DNA of 64,000 nucleotides from an uncultured Sulfitobacter sp. (GCF_947500075.1 NZ_CANMQS010000003.1:124001-188000); one strand, 5' to 3'. Counted from the stretch's first letter, positions 17,818 to 26,068 are shown. Notes: generated by a model not told the origin, from the letters alone. Made by a program: numbers and translations.

Positions 17818-18819
17818 TCAGATGTTTTTGATGGCCTCGGCCAACCGCTCCGCGCCCTGACGGAAGGGGTCGACCGCAGGCAGACCCATCTCCGCTTCGA
17901 CCTTGGCCAGATAGGCCTCCGCTTCTTCCTGCGATAGATGCTGCGTGTTGACCGAAACGCCAATGACCTTGCATGCCGGGTTCGCGACCTTGGCCAGCGC
18001 CAGTGCCATATCGCTCACCGCCTGCATGGACGGCGGGGTGTAGTCGGGCAACCCGCGCATATGCGGGCGTGTGGGTTCATGACAGATGATTAGCGCATCA
18101 GGCTGCCCGCCATGGATCAACGCCAGCGTCACCCCGGAGTAGGACACGTGGAACAGGCTGCCCTGCCCCTCGATGATGTCCCAGTGATCTTCGTCATTGT
18201 CGGGCGTAAGATACTCCACTGCACCGGCCATGAAATCTGCAATCACCGCATCCAGCGGCACGCCGGAGCCGGTGATCAGAATGCCGGTCTGGCCCGTCGC
18301 GCGGAAGGTGCTCTTCATGCCCTTCTCGCGCATCGCCTCATCCAGCGCCAATGCGGTGTACATCTTGCCAACAGAGCAATCCGTGCCGACGGCCAGCACC
18401 CGCTTGCCGGAACGCTTCACACCGTTGGCAATGGGGTATTCCACATTCGGCACCCGCACATCATGCAAGGTGCCACCATTGACCTGAGAGGCCGCAACCA
18501 GATCACCTTCGTTTGCCAGCAGGTTGTGCAGGCCAGAGGCAAGGTCATAGCCCATGCCCAGCGCTTCGATCAAAATATCCTTCCACGCCTGAGAGATCAC
18601 GCCGCCCCGGTTGGCCACGCCAATCACCAGCGTCTTGGCTCCGGCGGCCTTCGCCTGCTCCAGCGTCATGTCTTGCAGACCGACATCCGCCCCACATCCG
18701 GGCATCCGGTACTGGCCGACGGCATTATCCGGGCGCCAATCCTTGATGCCCTGAGCCACCTTTGCGGCAAGTTGGTCAGGCGCATCGCCCAGGAACAGCA
18801 GATAGGGGGTCTCGATCAT
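17818..18819 (-). CDS. dgcN: DUF1611 protein, DgcN-like D-glutamate N-acetyltransferase
   Basis: A 333-residue protein of the DUF1611 family. It has a P-loop-type nucleotide-binding segment G-T-D-C-S-V-G-K-M at residues 145-153 and conserved stretches such as 'IIEGQGSLFHVSYSG' and 'CHEPTRPHMRG'. Members next to DgcA-type epimerases acetylate D-glutamate in a D-amino-acid catabolic route. The pairing with dgcA 57 bp downstream supports that role. It is the promoter-proximal gene of dgcN-dgcA-dat and is divergent from mcl1 across 249 bp. Confidence 0.85.
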   Translation of the reverse strand: MIETPYLLFLGDAPDQLAAKVAQGIKDWRPDNAVGQYRMPGCGADVGLQDMTLEQAKAAGAKTLVIGVANRGGVISQAWKDILIEALGMGYDLASGLHNLLANEGDLVAASQVNGGTLHDVRVPNVEYPIANGVKRSGKRVLAVGTDCSVGKMYTALALDEAMREKGMKSTFRATGQTGILITGSGVPLDAVIADFMAGAVEYLTPDNDEDHWDIIEGQGSLFHVSYSGVTLALIHGGQPDALIICHEPTRPHMRGLPDYTPPSMQAVSDMALALAKVANPACKVIGVSVNTQHLSQEEAEAYLAKVEAEMGLPAVDPFRQGAERLAEAIKNI

Positions 18820-19048
18820 GGCAGAATCTCCGGCAGAATGTTTGGCGCATCTTGCGCGATCTATCCCGCAAACCTATTGCTTTTCCAGTGGCAGATCGCA
18901 TTGGGCGTCGATATTTTCCCGCCGTTTAGGGCAATCGCGCAAAATTCTTGCGTCACATTGGGCGCATGCTGCACCTGCGAAATGCCGCTTGCACCGCTTT
19001 GCGCAATTTAATACCAGCTTGCGGCAGAGTATCCGCAATAAAATTACG

Positions 19049-19060
19049 CCTATTCAAGGA
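19049..19060 (+). promoter_or_regulatory. Leader motif CCTATTCAAGGA before mcl1
   Basis: The 12 bases CCTATTCAAGGA immediately precede the mcl1 start and include its ribosome site (AAGGA). The same 12-mer precedes xsc at 48314-48325, again a few bases before the ATG. The rest of the 249 bp dgcN-mcl1 gap is AT-richer than the genes and must hold both promoters. Confidence 0.45.
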
Positions 19061-19068
19061 ACCTGCCC

Positions 19069-20025
19069 ATGTCTTTCCGCCTGCAACCCACACCGCCTGC
19101 CCGCCCCAACCGCTGCCAGCTGTTTGGCCCTGGCTCGCGTCCGGCAATTTTCGAGAAAATGGCGAGCTCGGCTGCGGACGTGATCAACCTTGACCTTGAA
19201 GACAGCGTGGCCCCCTCGGACAAGGACAGCGCACGCGAAAACGTGATCAAAGCCATCGGCGATGTGGATTGGGGCAGCAAGACACTGTCCGTGCGAATCA
19301 ACGGCCTCGACAGCCCCTATTGGTATCGCGATGTGGTGGACCTGCTGGAACAAGCTCCCGAGCGGCTCGATCAGATCATGATCCCGAAAGTGGGCTGTGC
19401 CGCAGACATCTACGCAGTGGATGCGCTGGTGACCTCCATCGAAGCCGCAAAGGGCCGCACCAAGAAGATCGCATTCGAGGTGATCATCGAAAGCGCGGCG
19501 GGCATCGCCCATGTCGAAGAAATCGCCGCCGCCTCCCCGCGCCTTGAAGCGATGAGCCTGGGTGCCGCAGACTTCGCGGCCTCCATGGGCATGCAGACCA
19601 CCGGCATCGGCGGCACCCAGGAAAACTATTACATGATGCACGAGGGCCAGAAACACTGGTCCGACCCCTGGCACTGGGCGCAAGCCGCCATCGTCGCTGC
19701 CTGCCGCACCCATGGCGTGTTGCCCGTCGACGGCCCCTTCGGAGACTTTTCCGATGACGAAGGTTTCCGCGCGCAGGCCCGCCGCTCCGCAACGCTGGGC
19801 ATGGTGGGCAAATGGGCCATCCACCCCAAGCAGGTCGTCCTCTCGAACGAGGTGTTCACCCCCTCTGAAGAAGCCGTGACAGAGGCCCGCGAAATCCTCG
19901 CCGCGATGGAAGAGGCCAAGGCGAACGGGGAAGGCGCCACTGTCTACAAAGGCCGTCTGGTGGACATCGCCAGCATCAAACAGGCCGAAGTGATTGTGCG
20001 CCAATCCGAAATGATCAACGGCTAA
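19069..20025 (+). CDS. mcl1: L-malyl-CoA/beta-methylmalyl-CoA lyase
   Basis: A 318-residue CitE-like lyase that closely follows the Rhodobacter sphaeroides Mcl1 sequence from end to end as I remember it ('MSFRLQPTPPARPNRCQLFGPG', 'VINLDLEDSVAP', 'FEVIIESAAGIAHVEE', 'GADFAASMGMQTTGIGG' in its near form). It cleaves beta-methylmalyl-CoA to glyoxylate and propionyl-CoA, and L-malyl-CoA to glyoxylate and acetyl-CoA. This places the organism on the ethylmalonyl-CoA pathway for acetyl-CoA assimilation, which fits the acetyl-CoA made from taurine elsewhere in the window. A large nested palindrome lies right after the stop. Confidence 0.95.
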   Translation: MSFRLQPTPPARPNRCQLFGPGSRPAIFEKMASSAADVINLDLEDSVAPSDKDSARENVIKAIGDVDWGSKTLSVRINGLDSPYWYRDVVDLLEQAPERLDQIMIPKVGCAADIYAVDALVTSIEAAKGRTKKIAFEVIIESAAGIAHVEEIAAASPRLEAMSLGAADFAASMGMQTTGIGGTQENYYMMHEGQKHWSDPWHWAQAAIVAACRTHGVLPVDGPFGDFSDDEGFRAQARRSATLGMVGKWAIHPKQVVLSNEVFTPSEEAVTEAREILAAMEEAKANGEGATVYKGRLVDIASIKQAEVIVRQSEMING

Positions 20026-20031
20026 ACGCCC

Positions 20032-20133
20032 CTTCCAAATGGTCTAAAAAACCCCCGCGGAGCGCTAAAATCTCTTCTGGAGCTCCAGAAGAGATTTCAG
20101 GCCTCTGGCAGGGTTTTTTGAACCATTTGGAAG
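20032..20133. terminator. Nested triple inverted repeat downstream of mcl1
   Basis: Three concentric inverted repeats share one centre region. The outer arms CTTCCAAATGGT (20032-20043) and ACCATTTGGAAG (20122-20133) match perfectly. Inside are AAAAAACCC (20046-20054) and GGGTTTTTT (20111-20119). The core is a perfect 30 bp palindrome at 20068-20097, each half being AAATCTCTTCTGGAG. It lies between convergent mcl1 and the Lrp gene, so it can terminate both. The nesting is far more elaborate than a normal terminator. Confidence 0.8.
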
Positions 20134-20147
20134 ACAGGGTTCAGATA

Positions 20148-20600
20148 TCAGGCCCGCTCATCTTTTGGCGACCCCATTACCACATAGGATGTAATGCTGT
20201 TGACCTGGGGCAAGGCGCCCAGCATGTCCGTGTGGAAGTGCTTATAGGCGCGCAGGTCGGCGCATTCGACGCGCAGCAGGTATTCGATGGTCCCGGTGAT
20301 ATTGTGGCACTCCACAACCTCGGGCGCGCGGCTGATGGCTTTCTCAAAGGCTTCCTGGCTTGCTTTGGAATGGTCTGACAGGCCAACACCAACGTAGGCG
20401 GCAAATCCACTTCCCAAGGCGGATCGATCAAGCACCGCGCGGTATCCTTTGATGATGCCGCGCCGCTCCAGTTCCTGCACGCGCCGCAGGCAGGCCGAGG
20501 GGGACAGCCCGACACGTTCGGCAAGTTCTATGTTGCTGATCCGGCCGTCGCGGGAGAGCTCTTGCAATATTTGCTCCGATATGCGGTCAAATTCAGTCAT
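20148..20600 (-). CDS. Lrp/AsnC family transcriptional regulator
   Basis: A 150-residue regulator with an N-terminal helix-turn-helix ('FDRISEQILQELSRDGRISNIELAERVGLSPSACLRRV' in parts) and a C-terminal RAM effector domain ('EVVECHNITGTIEYLLRVECAD'). Such proteins sense amino acids. It is divergent from a LysE-type exporter, an arrangement like LysG/LysE, so it probably controls amino-acid export. I chose ATG 20600, the usual N-terminus for the family; AGGAG lies 12 bases upstream, which is long. Confidence 0.9.
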   Translation of the reverse strand: MTEFDRISEQILQELSRDGRISNIELAERVGLSPSACLRRVQELERRGIIKGYRAVLDRSALGSGFAAYVGVGLSDHSKASQEAFEKAISRAPEVVECHNITGTIEYLLRVECADLRAYKHFHTDMLGALPQVNSITSYVVMGSPKDERA

Positions 20601-20616
20601 TTGTTGTGCATACTCC

Positions 20617-20629
20617 TGCGAATTTCGCA
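20617..20629. promoter_or_regulatory. Palindrome in the Lrp/LysE divergent promoter
   Basis: TGCGAA-T-TTCGCA is a perfect inverted repeat with a 1-base centre, 17 bp upstream of the Lrp start and 45 bp upstream of the LysE start. It is a reasonable operator for the adjacent Lrp-type regulator; binding is inferred from position. Confidence 0.45.
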
Positions 20630-20673
20630 TATTCACAATTTATCGCCGGCGCATTCATGTCAATCCTTGTGTC

Positions 20674-21273
20674 ATGACCCTGGATACCTTTGCCGCCCTC
20701 GCTCTGTTCGCTTTTGTCAGTTCCGCCACGCCGGGGCCCAACAACCTGATGCTGATGGCCTCCGGCGCGAATTTCGGCTTTCGCCGCACCGTGCCTCATA
20801 TGCTGGGGATTTCTGTCGGTTTTCTGGTGTTGATGCTGGGCGCAGGCATCGGGCTTGTGCAGATCTTCGACCGCTTTCCGGTGGTCTACACCCTGTTGCT
20901 GGTGGCCAGTGTGGCTTACCTGCTGTGGCTCGCCTGGAAGATCGCCAATGCGGTGCCCGCGCAGGCACAGGCGGCCAGGGGCAATCCGATGACCTTCCTG
21001 CAAGCAGCCGCGTTTCAATGGGTCAATCCAAAAGCCTGGACCATGGCGCTTACGGCAATCACGGTGCATGTGGCGGATGGGGGGACGGCCATGCTTGCCC
21101 TCGCCGCCCTCGTGTTTGCGCTTGTGAACCTGCCGTCCGTCTCGATGTGGACGGTCATGGGTCAGCAAATGGCGCGTTTTCTGACCAATCCCGTGCGCTT
21201 GCGCCTGTTCAACTGGAGCATGGCCGCCCTGCTGGTGGTCTCGCTCTACCCCGTTCTCAAGGGGTTTCAGTAG
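20674..21273 (+). CDS. LysE family amino-acid exporter
   Basis: A 199-residue inner-membrane protein with about six hydrophobic helices. The N-terminal 'SSATPGPNNLMLMASGANFGFRRT' is the LysE/RhtB signature, and 'FQWVNPKAWTMALTA' is the second conserved segment. It exports an amino acid or related small molecule; the substrate is unknown. ATG 20674 was chosen because this is where the family sequence begins. It is divergent from the Lrp-type regulator. Its stop overlaps the stop of the next, convergent gene by seven bases. Confidence 0.9.
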   Translation: MTLDTFAALALFAFVSSATPGPNNLMLMASGANFGFRRTVPHMLGISVGFLVLMLGAGIGLVQIFDRFPVVYTLLLVASVAYLLWLAWKIANAVPAQAQAARGNPMTFLQAAAFQWVNPKAWTMALTAITVHVADGGTAMLALAALVFALVNLPSVSMWTVMGQQMARFLTNPVRLRLFNWSMAALLVVSLYPVLKGFQ

Positions 21274-21704
21274 TCGCGCAACGCGATGTCGCCACGTTCA
21301 CACAGGCGGCGGCAATCCGTGGCGTCTTTTCCCGTATCCTCGCGCAGCAGCACGAAATCAGACCCCGGCCCTTCAAACCGGTAGTCATCGCACAGCCCGT
21401 CGTTCATCCATTCCGACGCATCGACGCCAAAATCAACGGCCTCGCATTGGGTCGATTCCAATGCGGCATCCAGATCAAAAAGCTGTAGATCCCCATTGGC
21501 GAAACCTGTCCGGCAATCGCTGGCATCATGGCCCAGATCCTCACGGTCCAGTCCTGCTGCCATGGCGGATCCCCGAAAACGGCGGTCATCACAGGCCCCG
21601 TCCAACGCCCATTCACTGGCGTCATCGCCGAAGTTGATCTCCTGCGCGGACAGACAGAGGGGTAGCATGTACAACACTGCTACGACGCTCCACCGTGAAT
21701 TCAT
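21267..21704 (-). CDS. Secreted protein with two copies of a DASEW...CDD...DATDCR unit
   Basis: A 145-residue exported protein with a signal peptide (about 1-21). The mature part is two tandem copies of an approximately 55-residue unit (about 22-76 and 89-145). Each copy runs F-G-x-D-A-S-E-W, D-G-x-C-D-D-x-R-F-x-G, an acidic L-x-x-E/D-D segment, D-A-[ST]-D-C-R and finally a G-D-[LI] segment. The two units share two Cys each, with extra Cys at about 87 and 135. I know of no named function. The acidic spacing suggests a metal-binding or small disulfide-stabilised fold. Confidence 0.75.
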   Translation of the reverse strand: MNSRWSVVAVLYMLPLCLSAQEINFGDDASEWALDGACDDRRFRGSAMAAGLDREDLGHDASDCRTGFANGDLQLFDLDAALESTQCEAVDFGVDASEWMNDGLCDDYRFEGPGSDFVLLREDTGKDATDCRRLCERGDIALRDY

Positions 21705-21816
21705 GGCTCTTCCCTTTGTTCCGAGACAGCCCCCACCGGCACGCTACCTTTATTCCCGCGCGTTGCAAACCATTCAATTGCAAGCCATATAACGATAAAT
21801 GACCGCGGAGGATCCG

Positions 21817-22779
21817 ATGACCCAGTACCTCGATTTCGAAAAACCCCTGGCAGAGATTGAAGGCAAGGCGGAAGAGTTGCGCGCGCTGGCTCGGGCGAAC
21901 GAGGAGATGGACATCTCCGATGAGGCAGCCGCCCTTGATGTCAAGGCCGAGGCGATGCTGAAAGAGCTTTATGGCAGCCTCACGCCATGGCGAAAGTGTC
22001 AGGTCGCGCGTCATCCCGAGCGGCCGCATTGCAAGGACTACATCGAAGCCTTGTTCACCGATTACACGCCGCTTGCCGGCGACCGGAACTTTGCAGACGA
22101 TATGGCCGTCATGGGCGGTCTGGCGCGGTTTGATGACAAGCCGGTCATGGTCATCGGCCATGAAAAAGGCACCGACACCAAATCCCGGATTGAGCGTAAT
22201 TTCGGCATGGCCCGTCCCGAAGGCTATCGCAAGGCCGTTCGGTTGATGGATCTTGCGGGCCGGTTCAACCTGCCGGTGATCACCCTCGTTGATACCCCTG
22301 GTGCCTATCCCGGCAAGGGAGCAGAAGAGCGTGGCCAGTCAGAGGCCATCGCCCGTTCGACCGAGAAGTGCCTGCAAATCGGTGTGCCGCTGATTTCCGT
22401 CATCATTGGTGAAGGCGGGTCCGGCGGTGCGGTTGCTTTTGCGACGGCGAACCGCGTGGCGATGCTGGAACATTCGGTCTATTCCGTGATCACGCCGGAA
22501 GGCTGCGCGTCGATCCTGTGGAAAGACTCCGAAAAGATGCGGGAGGCGGCAGAAGCGATGCGGCTCACGGCGGATGATCTGCGGCGTCTGGGGGTGACCG
22601 ACCGGATCATTCTGGAACCCATGGGCGGCGCGCACCGCGACCCGGCCAAGACCCTTGCCGCCGTGCGCCTGAACATCGCCGGCATGCTGGAAGAGCTGAG
22701 TGGCAAGTCCGCCAAGGCGCTTATCGCGGACCGGCGGCGCAAGTATCTGGATATGGGCGGCAAGGGGCTGGCTGCCTAA
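21817..22779 (+). CDS. accA: Acetyl-CoA carboxylase carboxyltransferase subunit alpha
   Basis: A 320-residue subunit of acetyl-CoA carboxylase, which makes malonyl-CoA for fatty-acid synthesis. The N-terminus '[14 protein letters not shown]' and the carboxyltransferase core segments '[12 protein letters not shown]', '[11 protein letters not shown]', 'IGEGGSGGA' and '[13 protein letters not shown]' are typical AccA. GGAGG lies seven bases before ATG 21817. It ends 4 bp into the convergent acetyltransferase gene. Confidence 0.97.
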   Translation: MTQYLDFEKPLAEIEGKAEELRALARANEEMDISDEAAALDVKAEAMLKELYGSLTPWRKCQVARHPERPHCKDYIEALFTDYTPLAGDRNFADDMAVMGGLARFDDKPVMVIGHEKGTDTKSRIERNFGMARPEGYRKAVRLMDLAGRFNLPVITLVDTPGAYPGKGAEERGQSEAIARSTEKCLQIGVPLISVIIGEGGSGGAVAFATANRVAMLEHSVYSVITPEGCASILWKDSEKMREAAEAMRLTADDLRRLGVTDRIILEPMGGAHRDPAKTLAAVRLNIAGMLEELSGKSAKALIADRRRKYLDMGGKGLAA

Positions 22780-23237
22780 TTCGCCTCGTCGAGCTTGAGA
22801 CGAAAACGTGGACCGCCAGTGGTGCGGCTGAAACCTGCGCGTTCATAGAACTCTTGCGCGGCGGTGTTGTCGGGATGTGTGCCCACCGCAAGGTAACGGC
22901 ACCCCTGCGCTTTTGACACCTGCGCACTGGCCGCGATCAAGGCATGACCTGCACCGGTGCCCCGCGCCTCTGCGCGCACGAACAGGTGGTGCATGTCCAT
23001 CCCCCGCACGCCGTATTGCACCTGAACCAAAGGGCACAGCGCGGCATAGCCAATCAAGCCCCCCTTAGCCTCTGCCACCAGCAACGTGATCCACGGCGGT
23101 GCGCCCAGCGCATCACGGGTCAGCGTTTCAACGGTCAGCGTGGCGGCGTCGCCATGAAAGGCCGCAAGGCCGTGGGCCATCTCCACAACAGCGGGAAGGT
23201 CATCTGAAACAGCGGGACGAGTGGTGATCCGGGACAT
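22776..23237 (-). CDS. GNAT family N-acetyltransferase
   Basis: A 153-residue single-domain GNAT protein. Motif A, the acetyl-CoA pyrophosphate loop, is '[17 protein letters not shown]' (R-x-x-G-x-G/A pattern). Motif B lies in '[13 protein letters not shown]'. The substrate is unknown. It converges on accA with a 4 bp overlap of the stops. The 173 bp before the GntR gene stop contain only a possible very short frame. Confidence 0.88.
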   Translation of the reverse strand: MSRITTRPAVSDDLPAVVEMAHGLAAFHGDAATLTVETLTRDALGAPPWITLLVAEAKGGLIGYAALCPLVQVQYGVRGMDMHHLFVRAEARGTGAGHALIAASAQVSKAQGCRYLAVGTHPDNTAAQEFYERAGFSRTTGGPRFRLKLDEAN

Positions 23238-23321
23238 GTCAGTCTCCTTTGATCCGCCAGCATGAGGATAGGCCGCACAACTGGCGGCCGGTGGGTTTGA
23301 AAAAGGGGAAACGGGCCGCGT

Positions 23322-23405
23322 TCAGAGGAAGCGGCGATAATAGACGGTATTGTTGAGCAACGTCATCATGCCTTTGCTTGTGACCGCTGCACTGCCATCG
23401 GTCAA
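23322..23405 (-). CDS. Possible 27-codon small ORF
   Basis: An open frame starting with TTG five bases after the GntR regulator stop and ending at TGA 23322. The encoded peptide ends 'MMTLLNNTVYYRRFL'. It has no clear ribosome site and no recognised family. It is listed because the amino-acid composition looks protein-like and it could be coupled to the upstream regulator. It could equally be chance. Confidence 0.2.
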   Translation of the reverse strand: MTDGSAAVTSKGMMTLLNNTVYYRRFL

Positions 23406-23410
23406 GCGTC

Positions 23411-24061
23411 TTATCCCGCCAGCATCCGCAGGCCCTGGGTCACATCTGACCGCACGGCCAACCGCAGGCCCGGTTCATCGCCTGCGCGCAGCGCCGCAAT
23501 GATCAGCCGGTGAAACTGCGGCGGTTCTGTCCGTCTGAGCCGTCCGTAAAGCGCGCGCATCGTGGGCCCCATCTGCAACCAGACCGTTTCGGCCATCGCC
23601 AGCATCGCAGGGGCCTGTGCGCGCAGATAAAGCGTGCGGTGGAACTCCAGATTGGTCCGGATGTAGTTGACCGCGTCCCGCTGGCTGACGGCTTCGGCCA
23701 CGGCGTTGTTGATCGTTTGCAGCCGTTCAATCAGCGCAAGATGCGCACGTGGCAAGGCACGGCTGGCCAGTTCCACTTCGATCAGGGCGCGCAGGGCCGC
23801 CAGTTCCTCGATCCGTTCGTTGCTCAGCTCCGGTGTGCTGATCCGGCCGGAGGCCGACATCGTGAATGCGCCTTCCGCCACCAACCGCCGCACCGCTTCG
23901 CGCGCGGGCGTCATGGAGACTTCGTATTCCTTCCCGATCCCCCGCAGCGTCAGCGCCTTGCCCGGCGGCAGATCGCCATACATCACCCGGCTGCGCAACC
24001 GGCGGTAGACGCGGTCATGGGCCAGTGGGGTGGCTTCGATCGGGCGGGGGGACAGGTTCAT
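23411..24061 (-). CDS. GntR family regulator, FadR/FCD subgroup
   Basis: A 216-residue regulator with an N-terminal winged helix-turn-helix ('YRRLRSRVMYGDLPPGKALT', then 'SMTPAREAVRRLVAEG') and a C-terminal all-helical FCD effector domain ('RIEELAALRALIEVELASRA', 'NLEFHRTLYLRAQ'). The FCD domain usually binds a carboxylate with a metal ion. No divergent target is adjacent; the next gene upstream is a metallohydrolase on the same strand. Confidence 0.9.
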   Translation of the reverse strand: MNLSPRPIEATPLAHDRVYRRLRSRVMYGDLPPGKALTLRGIGKEYEVSMTPAREAVRRLVAEGAFTMSASGRISTPELSNERIEELAALRALIEVELASRALPRAHLALIERLQTINNAVAEAVSQRDAVNYIRTNLEFHRTLYLRAQAPAMLAMAETVWLQMGPTMRALYGRLRRTEPPQFHRLIIAALRAGDEPGLRLAVRSDVTQGLRMLAG

Positions 24062-24105
24062 GGGTCTTTTGTGATCACATCCATGCCACAGGTCAAGACC
24101 GCCGC

Positions 24106-24795
24106 TCAGGTGAACTTGTAGCGATGCAGCGCATTGCCTTCCCGGCGCAGCCAGCGGCGGGGCGAATCGTATGCGCCATAAAGCCGCGTCACCTCGGCCC
24201 AGAAGGCGGGTGAGTGGTTCATCTGCGCCAGATGCGCGACCTCATGCGCCGCGACGTAATCAAGCACTTCAGGTGGTGCCATGATCAGCCGCCAGGAAAA
24301 CATCAGGCCTGCGTCAGACGTGCAGGATCCCCAGCGCGACCGGGTATCGCGCAAGGTGATTCGGGCATAGGGTTTGCCCAACACCGCCGCATAGTCGTCA
24401 CAGGCACCGGCAAGCCTGTCGCGCGCCATTTCCTTCAGCCATGCGCCCAGCCGCCGCCCCGCGCGCTCTGGCGGGCCGGGCACTACGATGTGGTTGACGG
24501 CAATCTCAATCCGGCGTCCGGCACCCGGCACGACCTGCAACATCTTGCCCCCAATGGGCAATTGCGCCCCGTGCCCCACAAAAACATCCTCCTGGCGCGC
24601 CTCAAGATGGCCGCGAATCCATGGCTCTTTCTGCCGGGCAAAAGCCAGCGCTTCCCGCTCTGCCAGCCGCTTGGGCAGGGTCAGCGTCACCCTGCCATCC
24701 AGTTGGCTGATGCGCAGCGATATCCGCTTGGCGCGGGCAGAACGGCGCAGGATCAGAGGGATCGGCGGATCGCCGGGCAGGACGTGGTCGGGCAT
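24106..24795 (-). CDS. YgjP-like M48-type metal-dependent hydrolase
   Basis: A 229-residue protein of the YgjP/DUF45 family. The zinc motif H-E-V-A-H ('AAHEVAHLAQMNHSPAFW') is intact, preceded by the conserved 'RSRWGSCTSDAGLMFSWRL' region. Family members are predicted zinc peptidases of unknown substrate. There is no signal peptide, so it should be cytoplasmic. The ribosome site is weak (GAGAAGAG about ten bases upstream). Confidence 0.88.
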   Translation of the reverse strand: MPDHVLPGDPPIPLILRRSARAKRISLRISQLDGRVTLTLPKRLAEREALAFARQKEPWIRGHLEARQEDVFVGHGAQLPIGGKMLQVVPGAGRRIEIAVNHIVVPGPPERAGRRLGAWLKEMARDRLAGACDDYAAVLGKPYARITLRDTRSRWGSCTSDAGLMFSWRLIMAPPEVLDYVAAHEVAHLAQMNHSPAFWAEVTRLYGAYDSPRRWLRREGNALHRYKFT

Positions 24796-24907
24796 GGATC
24801 AGGCTCTTCTCGGGACCTTGGGGCTAAAGCCTTTGACAGTCCCTCCCTCATATGGCACTTGCCCGCAATCATCTACACGCAACCGCAAATGACCAAGGGG
24901 GTATTTC

Positions 24908-25240
24908 ATGCCCAATGAAGAATGGGGAACCAAACGCCTGTGCCCGACAACGGGCAAGCGTTTCTATGACCTCAACAAGGATCCCATCGTCAGCCCCTAC
25001 ACGGGCGAAGTTCTGGAAGTAGACGCTTCCAAGTCCCGCATGATCGCGGCGGACGCCGAAGATGCGGCGACCACAAAAGCCAAAAAGGCCGAGGTCGCGG
25101 AAGAAGAAGATATTCTGGACGATGAGGACGACGTTGATGTCGATCTGGATGACGATATCCTGGACGACGACGACGCCGATGATGACACTGTACCACTGGA
25201 AGACATCGCCGATGTCGCATCCGAGGACGACGACAGCTGA
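24908..25240 (+). CDS. FYDLN acid family protein (TIGR02300)
   Basis: A 110-residue protein with the N-terminal family signature 'WGTKRLCPTTGKRFYDLNKDPIVSPYTG', followed by a very acidic tail rich in Asp that is likely disordered. The family is restricted mainly to alphaproteobacteria and has no established function; the single Cys and Lys/Arg head resemble a degenerate zinc ribbon. It is an independent marker of the alphaproteobacterial origin of this DNA. Confidence 0.93.
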   Translation: MPNEEWGTKRLCPTTGKRFYDLNKDPIVSPYTGEVLEVDASKSRMIAADAEDAATTKAKKAEVAEEEDILDDEDDVDVDLDDDILDDDDADDDTVPLEDIADVASEDDDS

Positions 25241-25256
25241 TTAGAACCCAGGCATC

Positions 25257-25290
25257 GGGGCGGGTCGGATTTTCCTCTTGATCCCGCCCC
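25257..25290 (+). terminator. GC-rich stem-loop after the FYDLN gene
   Basis: GGGGCGGG (25257-25264) pairs with CCCGCCCC (25283-25290) around an 18-base loop, 16 bases after the FYDLN stop. There is no T-run downstream, so it is a candidate only. It separates the FYDLN gene from tRNA-Ala. Confidence 0.5.
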
Positions 25291-25334
25291 CGCTTGGCAC
25301 TAATCACGCGGAACCAACGGCCACACGCCGATTT

Positions 25335-25410
25335 GGGGCATTAGCTCAGCTGGGAGAGCGCCTGCATGGCATGCAGGAGGTCAGCGGTTCGATCCCGCTA
25401 TGCTCCACCA
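25335..25410 (+). tRNA. tRNA-Ala, anticodon GGC
   Basis: A complete 76-base cloverleaf. The acceptor arm GGGGCAT pairs with ATGCTCC (one G-U), the D arm contains AGCTCAGCTGGGAGAGC, and the anticodon stem CCTGC/GCAGG encloses ATGGCAT with anticodon GGC. The T arm is AGCGG-TTCGATC-CCGCT and the CCA end is encoded. It decodes GCC/GCU alanine codons, heavily used in this GC-rich DNA. Confidence 0.97.
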
Positions 25411-25484
25411 TTCCCTTCCCATCTCCATGACATTAGGTTCTTTGCACGGCTGACGGGCGCCCGTCCGCGCCGAGGGGACCCAAA

Positions 25485-26045
25485 ATGCAATTGCTCAAGC
25501 CAAGCCTCGACCACCTCCCCGCCTATCGTGACGCCCTGCAAAAAGGATGGTCACCAGACAACCTGCGCCCCGAAGCCGCGCAAGAGCATCTGGTCCGTAT
25601 GTCAAAAGACCCAATCACCTTCGTTTCAAACCTTGATGACCCGACGGCCAGGGCAGGCCCTGTCAAGCTGCCCGACGGCTCCATGGTGCCGCGCCTGCCA
25701 AGCATTCGCCGCTGGATCTGGGATAGCGACTTCTGCGGCCACATCAGCCTGCGATGGCAACCCGGCACCGAAGCCCTGCCACCAACCTGTTCCGGCCACA
25801 TCGGCTATGCCGTTGTGCCGTGGCGGCAGGGGGAGGGGCGGGCTACCGCGGCGTTGATCGCCCTCCTGCCAGAGGCAGCAGCGCTTGGATTAAGATATGT
25901 CGAAATCACAACCAGCCCGGACAATCCGGCGTCTGTCCGGGTCATCGAAAAGGCGGGCGGCGTGCTGGTGAAAACCTATACCGCCGACAAGGCGCTCGGC
26001 GGGCATCAGACCATGCAGTTCAGGGTTGCGCTTGCCCCCGCATGA
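25485..26045 (+). CDS. GNAT family N-acetyltransferase
   Basis: A 186-residue protein. The C-terminal half carries the GNAT core: 'GHIGYAVVPWRQGEGRATAALIALLPEA' is motif A, and 'TTSPDNPASVRVIEKAGGVLV' is motif B. The pattern is closest to the RimJ/RimL-like group. The substrate is unknown. GAGGGG lies eight bases before ATG. It ends 23 bp from the convergent AraC-type regulator. Confidence 0.88.
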   Translation: MQLLKPSLDHLPAYRDALQKGWSPDNLRPEAAQEHLVRMSKDPITFVSNLDDPTARAGPVKLPDGSMVPRLPSIRRWIWDSDFCGHISLRWQPGTEALPPTCSGHIGYAVVPWRQGEGRATAALIALLPEAAALGLRYVEITTSPDNPASVRVIEKAGGVLVKTYTADKALGGHQTMQFRVALAPA

Positions 26046-26068
26046 ACGGTTTGAGCGTGCCATGGTCC

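Noticed and set aside
25335-25410. tRNA-Ala as an integration site for a genomic island
   Set aside because: No integrase, no direct repeat of the tRNA 3' end and no mobile genes on either side in the window.
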